This document shows positions 62,299 through 64,000 of a stretch of 64,000 nt of DNA, piece by piece. The DNA is from Candidatus Nitrosotalea okcheonensis (GTDB lineage Archaea; Thermoproteota; Nitrososphaeria; Nitrososphaerales; Nitrosopumilaceae), in contig NZ_LT841358.1 of the NCBI RefSeq assembly GCF_900177045.1, positions 1,389,396 through 1,453,395 on the forward strand. The letters run 5' to 3'. Position 1 is the stretch's first letter. Every line of letters starts with the position of its first letter. The translations under genes were made by a program, and so were the position numbers. A model generated the notes under the pieces. The model was not told the origin of the DNA and searched no databases. It saw only the letters and a list, made by a program, of their open reading frames with translations.

Positions 62299-64000
62299 TC
62301 ATATAATTGCTGGTGTTATCACTTGTTTTGGTTTTGCAATAGGTGGTCTCATCTTCTGTATTGCGGTCTCAAAATCTTCCTGAGTTATCTTGATTGTTTT
62401 TACATTTTTTTCTTTTTTATCTACATAGCGTCGTATGGAGCTCATTGCTGATCTATTGCAAACTCCTTCTATTTCTGCGCCGCTAAAGCCATCAGTCAAC
62501 TGCACTAGTTTTGCAAAGTCAATATTCTCCGCAAGTGGTTTCTTTCTTGTGTGTATTTTGAATATGTTTTCGCGTCCCTTTGTGTCTGGTAGTGGTACCT
62601 CAATGATTCTATCAAATCTTCCAGGTCGTAGTAATGCACTGTCTATGAGATCGACTCTGTTAGTAGCACCTATTATTAGCACATCCTGTAATTCCTCAAG
62701 ACCATCTATCTCAGTCAATAGTTGAGATACTACCCTTTCTGTAACGCCAGAATCAGAACTACCTGAGCTTCTACTTGGAGCCAATGAATCAAGCTCATCA
62801 AGAAATATGATACATGGAGAAGCTTGGCGTGCCTTTCTGAATATTTCACGGACCCCTTTTTCAGACTCTCCAACCCATTTTGAGAGCAATTCGGGACCCT
62901 TTATGCTAATGAAATTAGATTCTGATGTGTGCGCAACTGCTTTTGCAATCAATGTTTTTCCTGTTCCAGGAGGTCCGTAAAGTAAGATTCCTTTTGGTGC
63001 TGCAACATCAGCGTGTTCAAAGGCCTCTCTGTGTTTGAGTGGCCATTCTACTGACTCATAAAGCTCCTCTTTTAGAGATTCCAATCCACCAACGTCATCC
63101 CATGTTACATTTGGTACCTGAACCAAAACTTCTCGTAATGCAGACGGTCTTACATCTTTTAGTGCATCCTTGAAATCATTATCTGTAATGATAATTTTTT
63201 GAAGAATTTCTACTGGAATTTTTTCAGCTTCTAGATCCAAATCAGGTAAAATTCTTCTAAGAGATCTCATGGCAGCTTCCTTTGCAAGTATTTCCAAATC
63301 AGCGCCTACAAATCCATGAGTCACTTTTGCAAATTGATCCAAGTTGACTTTTTCTTCAATTGGCATTCCTCTAGTGTGGATGTTTAGTATCTCGGTTCTT
63401 CCTTGTTGATCTGGAATTCCAATCTCTATTTCACGATCAAATCTTCCAGGTCTACGCAATGCAGGATCTATCGAATCAGGTCTGTTGGTTGCTGCAATTA
63501 CAACTACCTTGCCTCTTGATTTCATTCCATCCATCAAAGTGAGAAGTTGGGAGACAATCCTCTTTTCCACCTCACCTGTTACTTCTTCCCTCTTTGGAGC
63601 AATAGAGTCAATTTCATCTATGAATATTATACTTGGAGAATTTTCCTCGGCTTGCTTGAATATCTCTCGTAATCTCTCTTCACTTTCTCCATAGAATTTT
63701 CCAATAATTTCAGGACCACTAATAGAAGTAAAGTGAGAATTGGTTTCTCCTGCAACAGCTTTTGCCAGTAGTGTTTTTCCTGTGCCAGGAGGTCCATAAA
63801 GCAATACTCCTTTTGGTGCCTCAACTCCCAGTTTTTCAAATAATTCGGGATGTCGCATAGGAAGTTCCACCATTTCTCGTATCTTTTGAACCTCGTTTCG
63901 TAGTCCGCCAAGATCATCATATGTTATTCTAGGAATAGAATTGTCAATGGCTTTGGTCATAGACCCTAGTTTGAACTCGGTTTGTTCTGATACTATAACC
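62299..64000 (-). CDS. cdc48: CDC48/VAT-family AAA+ ATPase (partial, N-domain off the edge)
   Basis: Two AAA domains. D1: [19 protein letters not shown] (Walker A), [14 protein letters not shown] (Walker B), [17 protein letters not shown]2: [49 protein letters not shown]. The frame continues through ATG 63960 to the edge ([17 protein letters not shown]), so the substrate-binding N-domain lies beyond the window. The C-terminal HbYX-like tail that contacts the proteasome is not evident (ends VITPAII). Unfoldase working with the 20S proteasome. Confidence 0.95.
   Translation of the reverse strand, partial: VIVSEQTEFKLGSMTKAIDNSIPRITYDDLGGLRNEVQKIREMVELPMRHPELFEKLGVEAPKGVLLYGPPGTGKTLLAKAVAGETNSHFTSISGPEIIGKFYGESEERLREIFKQAEENSPSIIFIDEIDSIAPKREEVTGEVEKRIVSQLLTLMDGMKSRGKVVVIAATNRPDSIDPALRRPGRFDREIEIGIPDQQGRTEILNIHTRGMPIEEKVNLDQFAKVTHGFVGADLEILAKEAAMRSLRRILPDLDLEAEKIPVEILQKIIITDNDFKDALKDVRPSALREVLVQVPNVTWDDVGGLESLKEELYESVEWPLKHREAFEHADVAAPKGILLYGPPGTGKTLIAKAVAHTSESNFISIKGPELLSKWVGESEKGVREIFRKARQASPCIIFLDELDSLAPSRSSGSSDSGVTERVVSQLLTEIDGLEELQDVLIIGATNRVDLIDSALLRPGRFDRIIEVPLPDTKGRENIFKIHTRKKPLAENIDFAKLVQLTDGFSGAEIEGVCNRSAMSSIRRYVDKKEKNVKTIKITQEDFETAIQKMRPPIAKPKQVITPAII

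Overview
The window is a 64-kb chromosomal segment of an ammonia-oxidizing-type archaeon of the Nitrososphaeria (Thaumarchaeota), probably Nitrosopumilales. The evidence is archaeal information-processing genes (aCPSF1, PCNA, TFS, RpoL, CDC48, proteasome beta, archaeal TyrRS) beside markers typical of this group: SepF, archaeal pantoate kinase and phosphopantothenate synthetase, G1P dehydrogenase, BluB and CobJ for cobalamin, NicO, and an MtrA-like protein. The DNA is AT-rich, genes are tightly packed, many starts are GTG or TTG, and many transcripts look leaderless, with a TATA box about 25 nt before the start codon. I cannot name genus or species from sequence alone.

Region 1 (1-27650) is ordinary core genome. 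It holds a pyrH/HD/tmk group, Hsp20, an ABC1/UbiB kinase whose only plausible start is a non-standard ATT, an ABC exporter operon, an Lrp regulator, Nudix, PhoU, a four-gene CoA operon (pantoate kinase, phosphopantothenate synthetase, panB, coaBC), NicO, M24 peptidase, a PP-loop protein, SepF facing aCPSF1, proteasome beta, egsA, FKBP, a class V aminotransferase, NadM, RtcA and small membrane proteins.

Region 2 (27674-38215, about 10.5 kb) looks like an integrated mobile element. It lies beside tRNA-Val(GAC), has a 16-bp copy of the tRNA 3' end at its far edge, and carries an intact tyrosine recombinase next to the tRNA. Its far end has an AT-rich block of GTACGAA motifs and palindromes (possible replication or control region), then relics of a second recombinase and a transposase. 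Its cargo looks defensive: a Kiwa-like KwaA/KwaB pair, an unrecognised protein with a DSGAF motif, a zinc-ribbon Mrr-type nuclease, and two adjacent proteins that each carry an RN-x3-H HEPN motif.

Region 3 (38216-64000) returns to core genes: BluB, tRNA-Arg(CCT) with an apparent D-loop intron, small Cys-rich proteins, cyclophilin, a PfkB kinase, an MtrA-like protein, a DegT aminotransferase, TyrRS, CobJ, aspartate kinase, PCNA, TFS-RpoL, a phosphatase, ferredoxin, parvulin, a class V desulfurase-like enzyme and CDC48. Two selfish genes interrupt it. A TnpB with one in-frame stop codon lies between tfs and pcna. A 353-residue intein sits inside the Fe-S motif of a radical SAM enzyme and carries a Vsr/DUF559-like nuclease rather than a recognisable LAGLIDADG domain.
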